Source of the DNA: Amphritea sp. 1_MG-2023
Lineage (GTDB): Bacteria > Pseudomonadota > Gammaproteobacteria > Pseudomonadales > Balneatricaceae
Length of the DNA stretch: 64,000 nt
Direction of reading: 5' to 3'
NCBI RefSeq assembly: GCF_030547545.1
Contig: NZ_JAUOQE010000016.1
Location: 28,765 to 92,764 of the forward strand
The position numbers and the translations under genes are program-made. A model generated the notes under the pieces. That model was not told the origin of the DNA. It was given only the letters and a program-made list of their open reading frames with translations, and made no database searches. Of the stretch, positions 9,382 through 17,991 are shown in pieces. Positions within the stretch are counted from its first letter, which is position 1. Each line of letters begins with the position of its first letter.

Positions 9382-9807
9382 TTAGCGGTTAAGGCAGCGG
9401 TTTTCGATCGCTTTACCCGAGGGTAGGCTAAAGCGGCTTTTGTCATCGTTGAAGCGGCTGACGTTAGGGCAGTTATCTGGGTCAATCGCGATGCTCGGCA
9501 GAGGCAGTGCCCAGCCATTCTGGATGTCGTCATGACGACGCGGTATTTTATAGCCGAAAATACTGCTGAAAGGTTTATCAGGGCGGTGAAGGGTCTCTTT
9601 TTTGAGAAAAAGGTGCCATTGATCGGTAGAGCCTATATAACGTGGTGGACGTTTATAGGCAGAAAGCACTCTGATCGATAACTGACGAAAATCAGTTAGA
9701 GAGGTTTCCGTTACAGTCAGATGGTCTTGACTGTTGAGAGTCATTCCTGAGTAACACTGACTCGTCAGCATCATACTCAGTACCATTGAAGATATACGTA
9801 ACAACAT
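9382..9807 (-). CDS. Small exported hypothetical protein
   Basis: I do not recognise this 141-residue product. From the ATG at 9807 it has a plausible signal peptide (Leu-Leu-Arg followed by a Met/Leu/Ser-rich core to about residue 21), then a soluble, basic region with DQWHLFLKKE in the middle and a short Asp-Pro-Asp-Asn-Cys segment near the end. The frame can be opened further upstream, but those residues come from a miniature transposable element whose end is 23 bases from this ATG, so I exclude them. The element may supply its promoter. No clear Shine-Dalgarno is visible. A strong hairpin terminator follows 20 bases after the stop. Confidence 0.45.
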   Translation of the reverse strand: MLLRISSMVLSMMLTSQCYSGMTLNSQDHLTVTETSLTDFRQLSIRVLSAYKRPPRYIGSTDQWHLFLKKETLHRPDKPFSSIFGYKIPRRHDDIQNGWALPLPSIAIDPDNCPNVSRFNDDKSRFSLPSGKAIENRCLNR

Positions 9808-9830
9808 AGGTTTATACAATATAGAGTTAA

Positions 9831-10094
9831 GGAAGGTGCGAATAAGTCCGTTATGTTCTCTACGGACATGAGAATGGTCAGATACGCGAAAGCCGGTGCA
9901 GCGAAATGTCTGGACCTTTTCGAGCTGGCTGACAAAGTAGATGACCATTCTAATATCCGCCCTTCGGGGCTTTCAGAGAAGCAGGATCTCAGCGTTAACA
10001 TTTTTCGACGTACAAACCAGTATGCCTGTAACGGTTGCCTTGATCTCCAGCTTCTCTGTCAGCCAGAGGCGTAATTGATTTATTCGCACCTTCC
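9831..10094. mobile_element. IS5-ended miniature element, copy 1 (full length)
   Basis: A 264-bp element bounded by inverted repeats starting GGAAGGTGCGAATAAGTC on the left, with the reverse complement of nearly the same sequence on the right. These match the termini I associate with IS5. The flanks are TTAA and CTAA, both fitting the YTAR target of IS5-type elements, though not identical. The interior has a long imperfect hairpin (AGAGAAGC...GCTTCTCT) and no credible transposase. It lies immediately upstream of the small exported-protein gene. Confidence 0.85.
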
Positions 10095-10180
10095 CTAAAC
10101 AACGGTTCGAGTTTTTAGCATGACGGTGAATAGACCGGTAGCGGCTATCAAACCTGATTATTGTAGAAAAATTCCATTGA

Positions 10181-10813
10181 TTATAAAGCGTTATGTTCTT
10201 CTAGTAGTGATGCGATACGCTTCGATAGCGCCTGATAGCCTTCATTATTAAAATGCACAGCGTCAGACTTATACGCCGGTGTACGCAATAGCTCGGCAAT
10301 GATCTGCGGTTCCCATACCAGTGAATAGTCTTCAGCTAATTGTTGATATAACGGCGCGCTATTGGAAAATAGTTTTTTTTCAGGCACCGCTAGCAATACA
10401 ACATCGATCTGCTGTTGTTGTGCGAGGGTGATCATCTGTGCCAAATTTTGCTTTAACTGATGACGGTCTTGATTGCGAAGAATATCGTTACCGCCTTCCA
10501 GCAGTATTAACAGCGCCGGCTGATGTTGTTGCAGTAGCGTCGGCAAACGTTGTAAGCCTGCCGCACTCATTTCACCCGCGATGCCAGCATTGATGACGAT
10601 GCGTCCCGTGAGTTGTTGCAGTTGACTCGGATAGTCACCGCCTGCGGTACTGCCAATGCCTTGCGTGAGGCTATCGCCGAAGGCGAGAATAACGCCTTCG
10701 GGGGGAATATAGTTCAGTTCAGTTTTATCACTGCAGCCACTGATGATGAGCAGTAGTGAGATTAGCGCGCTTCTAACGGTTATTCCAAGCAATGCACTGC
10801 TCCAGAGTGACAC
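10181..10813 (-). CDS. SGNH-hydrolase lipoprotein (arylesterase/TesA-like)
   Basis: A GDSL/SGNH esterase of 210 residues. Catalytic blocks are visible: FGDSLTQG (nucleophile Ser), Gly in NAGIAGE, GGND for the oxyanion hole, and DAVHFN with the Asp-His pair. The N-terminus ends in Ile-Ile-Ser-Gly-Cys, a good lipobox, so the enzyme is probably a lipid-anchored envelope protein, unlike soluble periplasmic TesA. The reading frame starts at GTG 10813, overlapping the end of the upstream HisA-like gene by 41 bases; a TTG at 10792 is an alternative that still leaves a full lipoprotein signal. It is presumably translated from the same mRNA as that gene. Confidence 0.85.
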   Translation of the reverse strand: MSLWSSALLGITVRSALISLLLIISGCSDKTELNYIPPEGVILAFGDSLTQGIGSTAGGDYPSQLQQLTGRIVINAGIAGEMSAAGLQRLPTLLQQHQPALLILLEGGNDILRNQDRHQLKQNLAQMITLAQQQQIDVVLLAVPEKKLFSNSAPLYQQLAEDYSLVWEPQIIAELLRTPAYKSDAVHFNNEGYQALSKRIASLLEEHNAL

Positions 10814-11528
10814 CGTTACCGCCGAAGATATCCAGTGCGCTGCCGATGGTTAGGTCAACTTTACCGGCGGATAAGCGATCGACCAGCTTGAGATCATCGA
10901 GTGAGCGGGCCCCACCGGCATAGGTCACCGGAATAGGGCAGGCTTCACCCAAGAGCGTCACTAAGTCTTCATCGATACCGGCTTGTAGGCCTTCGACATC
11001 GGCGGCATGAATAAGGAATTCCGCACAGTGCTGACTCAACTCAGCGAGTGTTGCGGCGTTGACGGCGGTATCGGTGACCGTTTGCCAGCGATCGGTGGCG
11101 ATATGCCAGCCGCGGTCTGTGCGGCGACAACTGAGATCTAGAATGAGACGTTCTTTTCCGGTTAGTGCTTTGATCTGTTCTAATCGTTGCCAGCTAAACT
11201 GCCCGTTATCAAATAGATAAGAGGTGACGATGACATGCGATGCACCCGCCTGAAGAAACTCTACCGCATTGCTATGATTGACGCCGCCGCCAAATTGTAA
11301 GCCATTGGGCCAAGTGGCCAATGCTTTCAAGGCTTGCTCTTTATTGCCAGGCCCCAGAGCGATGACATGGCCGCCGGTCAGGTTATGCTGACGATAAAGG
11401 TTAGCGTAATATTCGGCATCATATTGACTAACGAAATTGGTTTTTGCGCCCTGATCATTCAGGCTACCACCAACAATCTGTTTAACTTGACCTTGATGTA
11501 GATCAATACAGGGGCGAAACTGGGTCAA
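10773..11528 (-). CDS. Eukaryotic-type HisA (ProFAR isomerase, HIS6-like)
   Basis: A 251-residue TIM-barrel predicted to isomerise ProFAR to PRFAR in histidine biosynthesis. It matches the yeast HIS6 type rather than the usual bacterial His[15 protein letters not shown] near the N-terminus, [18 protein letters not shown] and the C-terminal [16 protein letters not shown] all have close counterparts in HIS6. The start is TTG, with GGAGAG eight bases upstream. There is no other his gene nearby. It overlaps an SGNH esterase gene, an unrelated neighbour, so context does not confirm the role. Whether it replaces or duplicates a normal HisA cannot be seen here. Confidence 0.88.
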   Translation of the reverse strand: MTQFRPCIDLHQGQVKQIVGGSLNDQGAKTNFVSQYDAEYYANLYRQHNLTGGHVIALGPGNKEQALKALATWPNGLQFGGGVNHSNAVEFLQAGASHVIVTSYLFDNGQFSWQRLEQIKALTGKERLILDLSCRRTDRGWHIATDRWQTVTDTAVNAATLAELSQHCAEFLIHAADVEGLQAGIDEDLVTLLGEACPIPVTYAGGARSLDDLKLVDRLSAGKVDLTIGSALDIFGGNGVTLEQCIAWNNR

Positions 11529-11717
11529 AAGGTTCTCTCCGAAATTCTCGATATCAGCGGGCTATTGTAGCAGAAAGCGGTCTTACCACTAACAGGCGAA
11601 AGAATTTCTGTCATACTTCAGGCATAATTATACTGAACAAATCTTCGTGATGAGGGTCACACCATCATCCCGTGGTGTAGTCTATCGTTAAGTATTATTA
11701 AGACAGAGTGGCAGCGT

Positions 11718-13070
11718 TTGAAAATCGATAATATTAGTGTGCGACTAACGTCGTTTGCTCGCTCGGTCAAATCCGTGCTGAGTCATCTTCCAACTCCGCA
11801 CCGCGTTGTGCTGGGGAGTGTTTGTCTGGTCTTGTTAGTGTCATTGACGCTCTCCGATGATAGTTCTGCTGTGCCGGTGGCGCCAGGACAGTTTCGTAGT
11901 AACCTCGATCTTGAGCTACCTAAAGCTGAATCAGTCAGCCTAGATGAGCCGTCTGAGAGTGCCCAAGAGCCCAGCGCTATTGATGACCCCTCGATCAGTT
12001 ATGTAGTGAAAAAAGGCGATACCTTAAGCACCATTTTTGATTTCTTGCACATTTCGCAAGCAACCCTCTATCAGTTAATGGAAGCCGATCTTAACCTGTT
12101 GGCGCTGGATACCATTCAGCCGGGTCATCAGTTGGGATTTAATTTTGATGAGCATGGCTTGAAGCAGTTTATCTTCCGCTCGGGGCTGACCTATCAGGTG
12201 ACGTTTGATCGCAGCGCTAAGGGCGATTTTGAGTTTAAAGAGTATATCGAAAAAGGCGGTTATCGTCGGCAAATTATCAGCGGTACGGTTGAGGGTGATC
12301 TACCGCGCTCGATGAAACGCGCCGGTGCGCGTATTGCAGAAGCCTATCAGGTGACGAACCTGTTGAAAGAGCGAATGAACTTTAGAAGTCATCTGCGAGC
12401 CGGTGATCAGTTTCAGTTAGCGGTGTCACGTCAGTATGTTAACGGTGAATATACCGGTAACAGTATTATCGAGGGCTTCGTCTATGAGGGTGCCGTTCGT
12501 CAACAGTCAGCGTTTTTGTTTGATGGTAATTATTTTGATGCCGATGGTGAAAGTCTAGAAAAAGCCTTTCAACGTATTCCGCTGGCAAAGCGTTATCGCA
12601 TCTCTTCAAGTTTTAATCCTAAACGTCGGCACCCCGTTACCAAGTTGATTCGTCCCCATAATGGTACTGACTTTGCCGTTGGCATCGGTACACCGGTACT
12701 CGCTGCGGGTGATGGCGTAGTGCGTCGAGTGATCAAGCACCGTTATGCGGGTCTATATATTGAGATTCAGCATAATCAGAAATACAAAACCCGTTATCTA
12801 CACTTGAGCAAAGCCTACGTGCGTAAAGGTCAGAAGGTTTCCCGTGGACAGAAAATTGCGGCATCTGGTAATTCAGGTCGTTCAACGGGGGCCCATCTCC
12901 ACTATGAGTTACACGTCAATGGTCGTCCGGTGAACGCGATGACGGCGAAGATTCCGGTGGTACAGACGATCGCGCGTAACAAGCGAAACGCCTTTAAACA
13001 ACAGGTGGCCATGCTGACAACTCAGATGTCAGAGCAACTGATGTTGGCCGAAAAGCAGCCATCAGAATAG
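11718..13070 (+). CDS. LysM/OapA-type M23 peptidoglycan endopeptidase (MepM-like)
   Basis: Predicted zinc endopeptidase that opens peptidoglycan cross-links to allow cell-wall growth. In 450 residues: short cytoplasmic tail, one membrane anchor at about 30-46, a LysM/OapA-like segment beginning SYVVKKGDTLSTIF at about 94, a spacer domain, and the M23 domain at about 295-410. Zinc ligands are visible: His314 and Asp318 in HNGTD, and His393/His395 in HLHYE. The start is TTG at 11718 with GAGTGG upstream, which keeps a complete anchor. The gene stands alone, diverging from the HisA-like gene. Confidence 0.9.
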   Translation: MKIDNISVRLTSFARSVKSVLSHLPTPHRVVLGSVCLVLLVSLTLSDDSSAVPVAPGQFRSNLDLELPKAESVSLDEPSESAQEPSAIDDPSISYVVKKGDTLSTIFDFLHISQATLYQLMEADLNLLALDTIQPGHQLGFNFDEHGLKQFIFRSGLTYQVTFDRSAKGDFEFKEYIEKGGYRRQIISGTVEGDLPRSMKRAGARIAEAYQVTNLLKERMNFRSHLRAGDQFQLAVSRQYVNGEYTGNSIIEGFVYEGAVRQQSAFLFDGNYFDADGESLEKAFQRIPLAKRYRISSSFNPKRRHPVTKLIRPHNGTDFAVGIGTPVLAAGDGVVRRVIKHRYAGLYIEIQHNQKYKTRYLHLSKAYVRKGQKVSRGQKIAASGNSGRSTGAHLHYELHVNGRPVNAMTAKIPVVQTIARNKRNAFKQQVAMLTTQMSEQLMLAEKQPSE

Positions 13071-13241
13071 CGCCGCTTGCTGCGGTGCATAACTGATGGG
13101 AAAGGTAGAGAGGTATTAACGGATGATAATCCTCAGCGTGCGGCAATCAGTGATCGACACGCTGAGTTATCCACAGTGAAGGTTAGATCAATCTAGCCGT
13201 AGGCTGTAACCGGTTGGCATACTCTGTTAATTGACGCTCGG

Positions 13242-14090
13242 TTAAACAGGAAAAATCACATTGCACTGTCCGGTGCCTGAGCTTGGGAAGTACTCGGTCA
13301 TTATTTCGGCACAGCCGGTATAGTTATCCCAACCCAATAGGCCAAACAGCATGGCGGTATCGTGCATCCCCCCTTCGCCCGCACAATCTTTGGCGTATTT
13401 TGGCAGAATTTCAAGAAAGGCTTTAGCTTTGCCTGATTTCCACATATCCAGCACCATTAAATCAATCTCCTGATTCATTGGTTCACTGATTTTGAACATG
13501 TAGTCGCCAACCACCTTGTTGGGTGGGATGCGGTGGGATAATGAGCCGCTGGCGAGGAAGGCTACGCGTTTATCGGATTGTTTAATCGCTTCGAGCACCG
13601 CTTCGCCAACCTGTTTAGACTCTTCCATATCTGCGTCATACATCCAGCCGGCGATGGAAACCACTTTGATATCGTTACCAATACCCAGATAGCGCAATGG
13701 CACCAGAGTGCCGTACTGTAATTCTAGGGTTGCTACTTCATGGTGGCAGAGAGTCTTGACTCCGTTAGCGGTGGCGATAGCCGCAATCTGTTGCCCCAGT
13801 TCGGGGTCACCCCTGTGGCTATACTCCATATTATTCAGAAAGTGTGGAAACTCGGTGCTGGTGAACACACCGGACATATCCGGCTTGGCATTGATATGAA
13901 AACCCGCATTCACCAGCCAGTGGGTATCTGAAATAACCACCGTATCGACGTTTAGCTCACGACACATATCCCCGATGCGACGCAACCCCTGAATAGCTGA
14001 TTCGCGGATACCGTTGAGCGGTCCTTCTTGTTCAGAAATAAACATCGATGGCACATGTGTTATTTTTGCTGCTAGAACCAATTCGCCCAT
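13242..14090 (-). CDS. hpaD: 3,4-dihydroxyphenylacetate 2,3-dioxygenase (class III extradiol)
   Basis: Cleaves the homoprotocatechuate ring next to its hydroxyls, using Fe(II). At 282 residues it is the length of E. coli HpaD and matches it throughout: KITHVPSMF, SDTHWLVNAGFHIN, YGTLVPLRYL, LASGSLSHR and the C-terminal EGGMHDTAMLFGLLGWD. The His residues in THVPS and DTHW and the acidic residue near the C-terminus fit the LigB-type metal site. A strong GAGGTGAG ribosome-binding site precedes the ATG. No other homoprotocatechuate gene (hpaE, hpaF, hpaG) is nearby, so it is an orphan here. An AraC-family regulator lies upstream on the same strand. Confidence 0.9.
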   Translation of the reverse strand: MGELVLAAKITHVPSMFISEQEGPLNGIRESAIQGLRRIGDMCRELNVDTVVISDTHWLVNAGFHINAKPDMSGVFTSTEFPHFLNNMEYSHRGDPELGQQIAAIATANGVKTLCHHEVATLELQYGTLVPLRYLGIGNDIKVVSIAGWMYDADMEESKQVGEAVLEAIKQSDKRVAFLASGSLSHRIPPNKVVGDYMFKISEPMNQEIDLMVLDMWKSGKAKAFLEILPKYAKDCAGEGGMHDTAMLFGLLGWDNYTGCAEIMTEYFPSSGTGQCNVIFPV

Positions 14091-14254
14091 AACTCACCTC
14101 AGTTGTTTTTTATTTGAATAGTCGTGCTGGATCAAATATCCATTGAGCGTGAGTATACGGCGGGTTTTGTATAGCCCTTTGCCATTTAAAGCAAAGCTCT
14201 TACCATTTAAGACAGATGTTTTTTAATGCAACGGTGAGTTGCTCCTATGACAAA

Positions 14255-15319
14255 TTACGTTGTCGGATTCGCTAAATGACGGGCACGAAAGGCGGTGGGT
14301 GTTTCGCCGGTCCAGCGTTTAAAGGCGCGGTTAAGGTGGGCCGGATCAGAAAAACCCAGCGAGTAAGCGATTTGAGTAATATTCTGCCGTGAATGTTGTA
14401 AATACTGACGGGCCAACTCTTCACGGATCTGATCTCGCAGCGCCTGTAGCGGGGTACCGTTTTGACTCAGCTTATATTGTAGGGTTCGGGGAGACATCTT
14501 TAGTTCATTGGCAACCGCATCTAAGGTTGTCAGCCCGAGGGGCATCAGATTAATCAGAGCACTGCGTACGGTGCCAGAAAGGTCGGCCATTTGTAACCGT
14601 TGGAGATACTCTTCAACTAACTTGTCATTTTGCTCTGCCAGTAAACGGTTGCCTGCCGGGAGGGGGTGATTCAGTTGCTCGGCACTGAGCTGTAGAGCGT
14701 TGCAAGGCTGACCGAACAGTACCGGGCACTGGAAGTAAGTTTCCCAGCGGTCGGGGTTAGCCGGGGTTGGGCGGGTAAAACTGACCGCATGGGGCGAAAA
14801 GTGCTGATCGGACATATCGCGAAACATTTTCACTACCGCGCCGAAAAAGTAATCGACACCTTCATCGGTGACCAAAGGTTGTTGAGCGGATTTTTTTACC
14901 TGCATGTAGAAGTCAACGATTTGCCTGTTTGACGCCTTAAGCGACAGAGAACAACCATCATTGAGTAATACTTCAAAACGCACCATGCGTTGAAGTGCAT
15001 CGAGCAGGTGGCTACTGGCCCAGAGTGAAAATCCCAGCGCATGGAAGGTGGTTGGGCAAACATACTCAGCGACCCGTAACCCAATATCCTCTTGGCCAGT
15101 TTCGGCCAGCGCCAAACGCCATAACTGCCGAGTATTATCAGAGGAGAAACGGATATCGGTGTCGCGCTGGCGGGATAAATCGACGCCTGCCGCCTGTAGT
15201 AAACGGTCGCCATCATACCCTAGGGCATCCAGCGCCCGCCCCACGGCGACAGACCAACCTCCCACCACGGTGGAAGATTGTTGGGCGTTCATGTCGCTTG
15301 GCTGAGTCTTTTTATTCAT
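14255..15319 (-). CDS. AraC-family regulator with AraC-type ligand-binding domain
   Basis: A 354-residue transcription factor. About 230 N-terminal residues form the arabinose-binding-type domain found in OruR/ArgR-like AraC proteins. The C-terminal about 100 residues carry the double helix-turn-helix, with LDAVANELKMSPRTLQYKL as the first motif and ITQIAYSLGFSDPAHLNRAFKRWTGETPTAFR as the second. It sits between hpaD (same strand, downstream) and the divergent dehydrogenase operon, so it could control either or both. The divergent operon has a sigma-54 promoter, which AraC proteins do not activate, so hpaD is the likelier target; this is inference from position. Confidence 0.88.
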   Translation of the reverse strand: MNKKTQPSDMNAQQSSTVVGGWSVAVGRALDALGYDGDRLLQAAGVDLSRQRDTDIRFSSDNTRQLWRLALAETGQEDIGLRVAEYVCPTTFHALGFSLWASSHLLDALQRMVRFEVLLNDGCSLSLKASNRQIVDFYMQVKKSAQQPLVTDEGVDYFFGAVVKMFRDMSDQHFSPHAVSFTRPTPANPDRWETYFQCPVLFGQPCNALQLSAEQLNHPLPAGNRLLAEQNDKLVEEYLQRLQMADLSGTVRSALINLMPLGLTTLDAVANELKMSPRTLQYKLSQNGTPLQALRDQIREELARQYLQHSRQNITQIAYSLGFSDPAHLNRAFKRWTGETPTAFRARHLANPTT

Positions 15320-15528
15320 GGCACTTGTGACACACCTAACCGAAGAAGTGCTCAGTGTATTGAAAATCCTATAAGGGATACAAACTTATCCACTGCAATG
15401 GATGATATTGGTCAATAAGCGCCCGGTAGTGGTTGACCCTTTGAATCAGTGGGTGAGTGATTAGTGGTTTCGGCGTTGCGACACACAAGACAACGGTTTT
15501 ATCGATGTTGTGTTAAGGGTGGAACAGA

Positions 15529-15549
15529 GTGTCGCATCGGCTGCGACAC
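15529..15549. promoter_or_regulatory. Palindromic enhancer-like site upstream of dehydrogenase operon
   Basis: A perfect inverted repeat GTGTCGCA-N5-TGCGACAC, centred about 94 bp upstream of the -24 element of the sigma-54 promoter. That is a typical position for an AcoR/NtrC-type activator. A related half-site (TTGCGACAC) lies about 55 bp further upstream. The sequence differs from the palindrome of the polysaccharide regulon in this window. Confidence 0.65.
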
Positions 15550-15631
15550 CTTGATCTATTGACGTCGCAGAAACGATCAGGCGTGATTCATATTTAGCTT
15601 TAAATTGTTTTAAATCAATGGCTTATTGTTT

Positions 15632-15647
15632 TGGTATGGGGCTTGCT
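15632..15647 (+). promoter_or_regulatory. Sigma-54 (-24/-12) promoter of the dehydrogenase operon
   Basis: TGGTATG-N4-TTGCT with the invariant GG and GC separated by exactly 10 bases (GG at 15633-15634, GC at 15645-15646). The start codon of the first gene is 45 bases beyond the -12 element. Acetoin dehydrogenase operons are known to be sigma-54-dependent in several bacteria. Confidence 0.7.
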
Positions 15648-15690
15648 TTTACCTAGGTATAAAAAAATAACTGATACCTTGGAGTCCGCT

Positions 15691-16677
15691 ATGAAACCGA
15701 ATCAGGAACAGCTGCTATGGATGTATAAGCACATGCTTATTAGTCGCTTCTTCGAAGAAGCGATTGAAACTATTTACATGGAAGGTAAAAAACCTGCGTT
15801 CAACATGGCCAATGGGCCGATTCCCGGAGAAATGCATCTGTCTAATGGGCAAGAGCCGTGTGCGGTGGGTGTCTGTGCTCATCTGACAGCGGAAGATATC
15901 GTCACTCATACCCATCGTCCCCATCATGTGGCAATCGCCAAAGGCGTTAACTTAAAAGCGATGACGGCGGAGATCTTTGGCAAGGAAACCGGGTTGAGCG
16001 GTGGCCGTGGCGGCCATATGCATATTTTTGATAGCGCCGTTAATTTCTCGTGTTCCGGCATTATTGGCCAAAGTCTTGGACCTGCGGTGGGGGCAGCGTT
16101 ATCCCGTGTGATGCAAAAGAAGAGTGGTGTTGCTGTGGCTTATCTCGGCGATGCAGCGGCCAATCAAGGGGTTTTTCATGAGGCACTGAATATGGCGGCT
16201 GTTTGGCGCTTACCCGTGATTTTTATCATTGAAGATAATGCCTGGGGTATCTCTGTGCCTAAACGAAGCAGTACCGCGATTGAGCGTAACTCCGACCGGG
16301 CTGCTGCTTACGGTATGCCGGGTGAGTTTATTCCTGGTAATGACCCGGTTGCCATCTTTGATGTGGTGGGCGAAGCCATTGCCCGTGCTCGACAGGGTGA
16401 GGGGCCGACGCTTATTGAAATTGAAACCTCGCGTTTAGCGGGTCACTTCATGGGTGACGCTGAAGCTTATCGTCCGGCTGGAGAGAAGGACGCCTTGCAA
16501 AAGCTTGATCCTATTCCTGCGATGAAGCAGCGACTTCTAGAACAAGATTTACTGAATGATACCACCGATGCCGCACTGATTGAGGAAGCGCACGCCATTG
16601 TTGATGACGCTATTCAGTTTGCCCGTGACAGTGATTATGCCGCACCAGAAACCGCGATGGACAAAGTATTTATTTAA
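15691..16677 (+). CDS. acoA: Acetoin/2-oxoacid dehydrogenase E1 component, alpha subunit
   Basis: Thiamine-diphosphate-dependent E1-alpha that, with the next gene product, decarboxylates or cleaves acetoin or a related substrate and passes the acyl group to lipoate. The ThDP motif begins GDAAANQGVFHEALNMAAVW and ends in EDN; GGRGGHMHIF and HRPHHVAIAKG are also typical of AcoA/PdhA-like proteins. I chose the ATG at 15691 (GGAG seven bases upstream), giving 328 residues; the frame is open 60 bases earlier but would start on top of the sigma-54 promoter. Acetoin is the best guess because of the AcoA-like length and the sigma-54 control, but branched-chain or other 2-oxoacids remain possible. Confidence 0.85.
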   Translation: MKPNQEQLLWMYKHMLISRFFEEAIETIYMEGKKPAFNMANGPIPGEMHLSNGQEPCAVGVCAHLTAEDIVTHTHRPHHVAIAKGVNLKAMTAEIFGKETGLSGGRGGHMHIFDSAVNFSCSGIIGQSLGPAVGAALSRVMQKKSGVAVAYLGDAAANQGVFHEALNMAAVWRLPVIFIIEDNAWGISVPKRSSTAIERNSDRAAAYGMPGEFIPGNDPVAIFDVVGEAIARARQGEGPTLIEIETSRLAGHFMGDAEAYRPAGEKDALQKLDPIPAMKQRLLEQDLLNDTTDAALIEEAHAIVDDAIQFARDSDYAAPETAMDKVFI

Positions 16678-16718
16678 ACGGTGCTGGCAAATTAGATCCG
16701 CTTTCAGGAGAGATAAAA

Positions 16719-17741
16719 ATGACACAAGTAAAACAAAAAGAACGTAAGTTGACGATCGCCCGAGCAATGGCAGAAGCGATTGCTCAGGAGATGCGCACCG
16801 ATGACAAAGTGTTTGTGATGGGTGAAGACGTTGGTGCACTCGGTGGCGTATTTGGTAATACCCGAGGCTTACACGAAGAGTTTGGTGATGAGCGTGTGCG
16901 CGATACGCCGATTTCCGAAACCGCGTTTATTGGTGCAGCGGTCGGCGCTGCTTCCGATGGAATGAAGCCGGTTGTTGAATTGATGTTTGTTGATTTCTTT
17001 GGCGTTTGTTTCGATGCCATCTACAACATGATGGCCAAAAATACCTATTTCTCGGGCGGTAATGTGTCTGTTCCTATGGTGCTGATGACTTCGACGGGGG
17101 GAGGTTATTCCGATGGCGGACAGCATTCGCAATGTGTACATGCCACGTTCGCCCATCTGCCTGGCATGAAGGTGGTGGCGCCATCGAATGCTTACGATGC
17201 TAAAGGAATGATGATCGCGGCGATACGGGACCCGAATCCAGTGGTGTTTATGTTCCATAAAGCCTTGCAGGGAATGGGATGGCTGGGGACTGAAAAAGAC
17301 GCCATCGTGCATGTGCCGGAAGACGCTTATGAAGTTGAGCTTGGTAAAGCCGTTGTGACTCGCCCGGGGACGGATGTCACCATCGTGGGCATCACCTCGG
17401 GTGTTCATGACGGGCTGAAAGCCGCACGTACGCTTGAAGAGCAGGGTGTCAGTGCGGAAGTGATCGATCTACGTTCACTGGCGCCACTGGATCGTGACAC
17501 CGTGATTGAATCGGTGAAAAAGACCGGCCGTTTGATTGTAGTGGATGAGGATTACCACAGCTATGGCATGACCGCCGAAGTGATCGCCAGTGTCGTTGAA
17601 GCAGGGGTTCCGTTGAAGGCCGCACCTCAGCGAGTGGCGTATCCAGATATTCCAATCCCATTTGCTCGACCGATGGAACAGTGGGCGTTGCCTAGCCCAG
17701 AAAAGATTATTGCCGCTTATAACACGATGAAGGAAGACTAA
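16719..17741 (+). CDS. acoB: Acetoin/2-oxoacid dehydrogenase E1 component, beta subunit
   Basis: Partner of the E1-alpha subunit; together they form the alpha2beta2 ThDP enzyme. The 340-residue protein has the family order: N-terminal catalytic-like domain with MGEDVGALGGVFGNTRGL, then ETAFIGAAVGAASDGMKPVVELMF, and a C-terminal transketolase-type domain (VIDLRSLAPLDRDTVIESVKKTGRLIVVDE). A clear AGGAGAG precedes the ATG, 41 bases after the alpha gene. The lipoyl-protein gene begins two bases after the stop, so translation is probably coupled. Confidence 0.88.
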   Translation: MTQVKQKERKLTIARAMAEAIAQEMRTDDKVFVMGEDVGALGGVFGNTRGLHEEFGDERVRDTPISETAFIGAAVGAASDGMKPVVELMFVDFFGVCFDAIYNMMAKNTYFSGGNVSVPMVLMTSTGGGYSDGGQHSQCVHATFAHLPGMKVVAPSNAYDAKGMMIAAIRDPNPVVFMFHKALQGMGWLGTEKDAIVHVPEDAYEVELGKAVVTRPGTDVTIVGITSGVHDGLKAARTLEEQGVSAEVIDLRSLAPLDRDTVIESVKKTGRLIVVDEDYHSYGMTAEVIASVVEAGVPLKAAPQRVAYPDIPIPFARPMEQWALPSPEKIIAAYNTMKED

Positions 17742-17743
17742 AA

Positions 17744-17974
17744 ATGACTGATGTAATTGTACCCGTAGATATGTGGGAAGAAGACGCTGAGGGTGTACTG
17801 ACCTCTTGGTTAGCCAGTGATGGTGGTGATGTGTCCGAAGGAGATGTGATTGCCGAATTGATGGTTGAAAAAATTCAGTATGAACTGGAGGCAACGGCGT
17901 CAGGTGTTTTAACAATTATCAAAGATGTCGATGAGATTGTCGAAAAAGGTGACACCATCGCCACCATTGGTTAG
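17744..17974 (+). CDS. Stand-alone lipoyl-domain protein of the dehydrogenase complex
   Basis: Only 76 residues: a single lipoyl/biotinyl domain and nothing else. The modified lysine is predicted to be Lys43 in MVEKIQYE, flanked by the usual glycine turns (SDGGDVSEGD and VEKGDTIATIG). In most complexes this domain is the N-terminus of E2; here it is a separate swinging-arm protein between the E1-beta gene and a catalytic E2 gene that lacks one. It should shuttle the acyl group between E1 and the separate E2 core. The gene is complete, with its own start and stop. Confidence 0.85.
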   Translation: MTDVIVPVDMWEEDAEGVLTSWLASDGGDVSEGDVIAELMVEKIQYELEATASGVLTIIKDVDEIVEKGDTIATIG

Positions 17975-17991
17975 TTGATTAGGAGAGTTCG

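Noticed and set aside
9193..9426. 77-residue plus-strand frame running through the strong terminator
   Set aside because: It translates the terminator hairpin and has no ribosome-binding site or recognisable sequence.
9853..10074. Plus-strand frame in miniature element copy 1, with a similar frame in copy 2 at 24883-25086
   Set aside because: The frames share sequence only because the elements are repeats; they end differently after a one-base difference and do not resemble an IS5 transposase.
13160..13180. DnaA-box-like TTATCCACA here and again near 62808
   Set aside because: Single isolated boxes with no cluster, AT-rich unwinding region or dnaA/dnaN genes, so not an origin.
14255..15319. 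AraC regulator as direct activator of the divergent dehydrogenase operon
   Set aside because: That operon has a sigma-54 promoter and a distinct palindrome about 94 bp upstream of -24, which points to an AAA+ activator; a secondary role of the AraC protein is not excluded.
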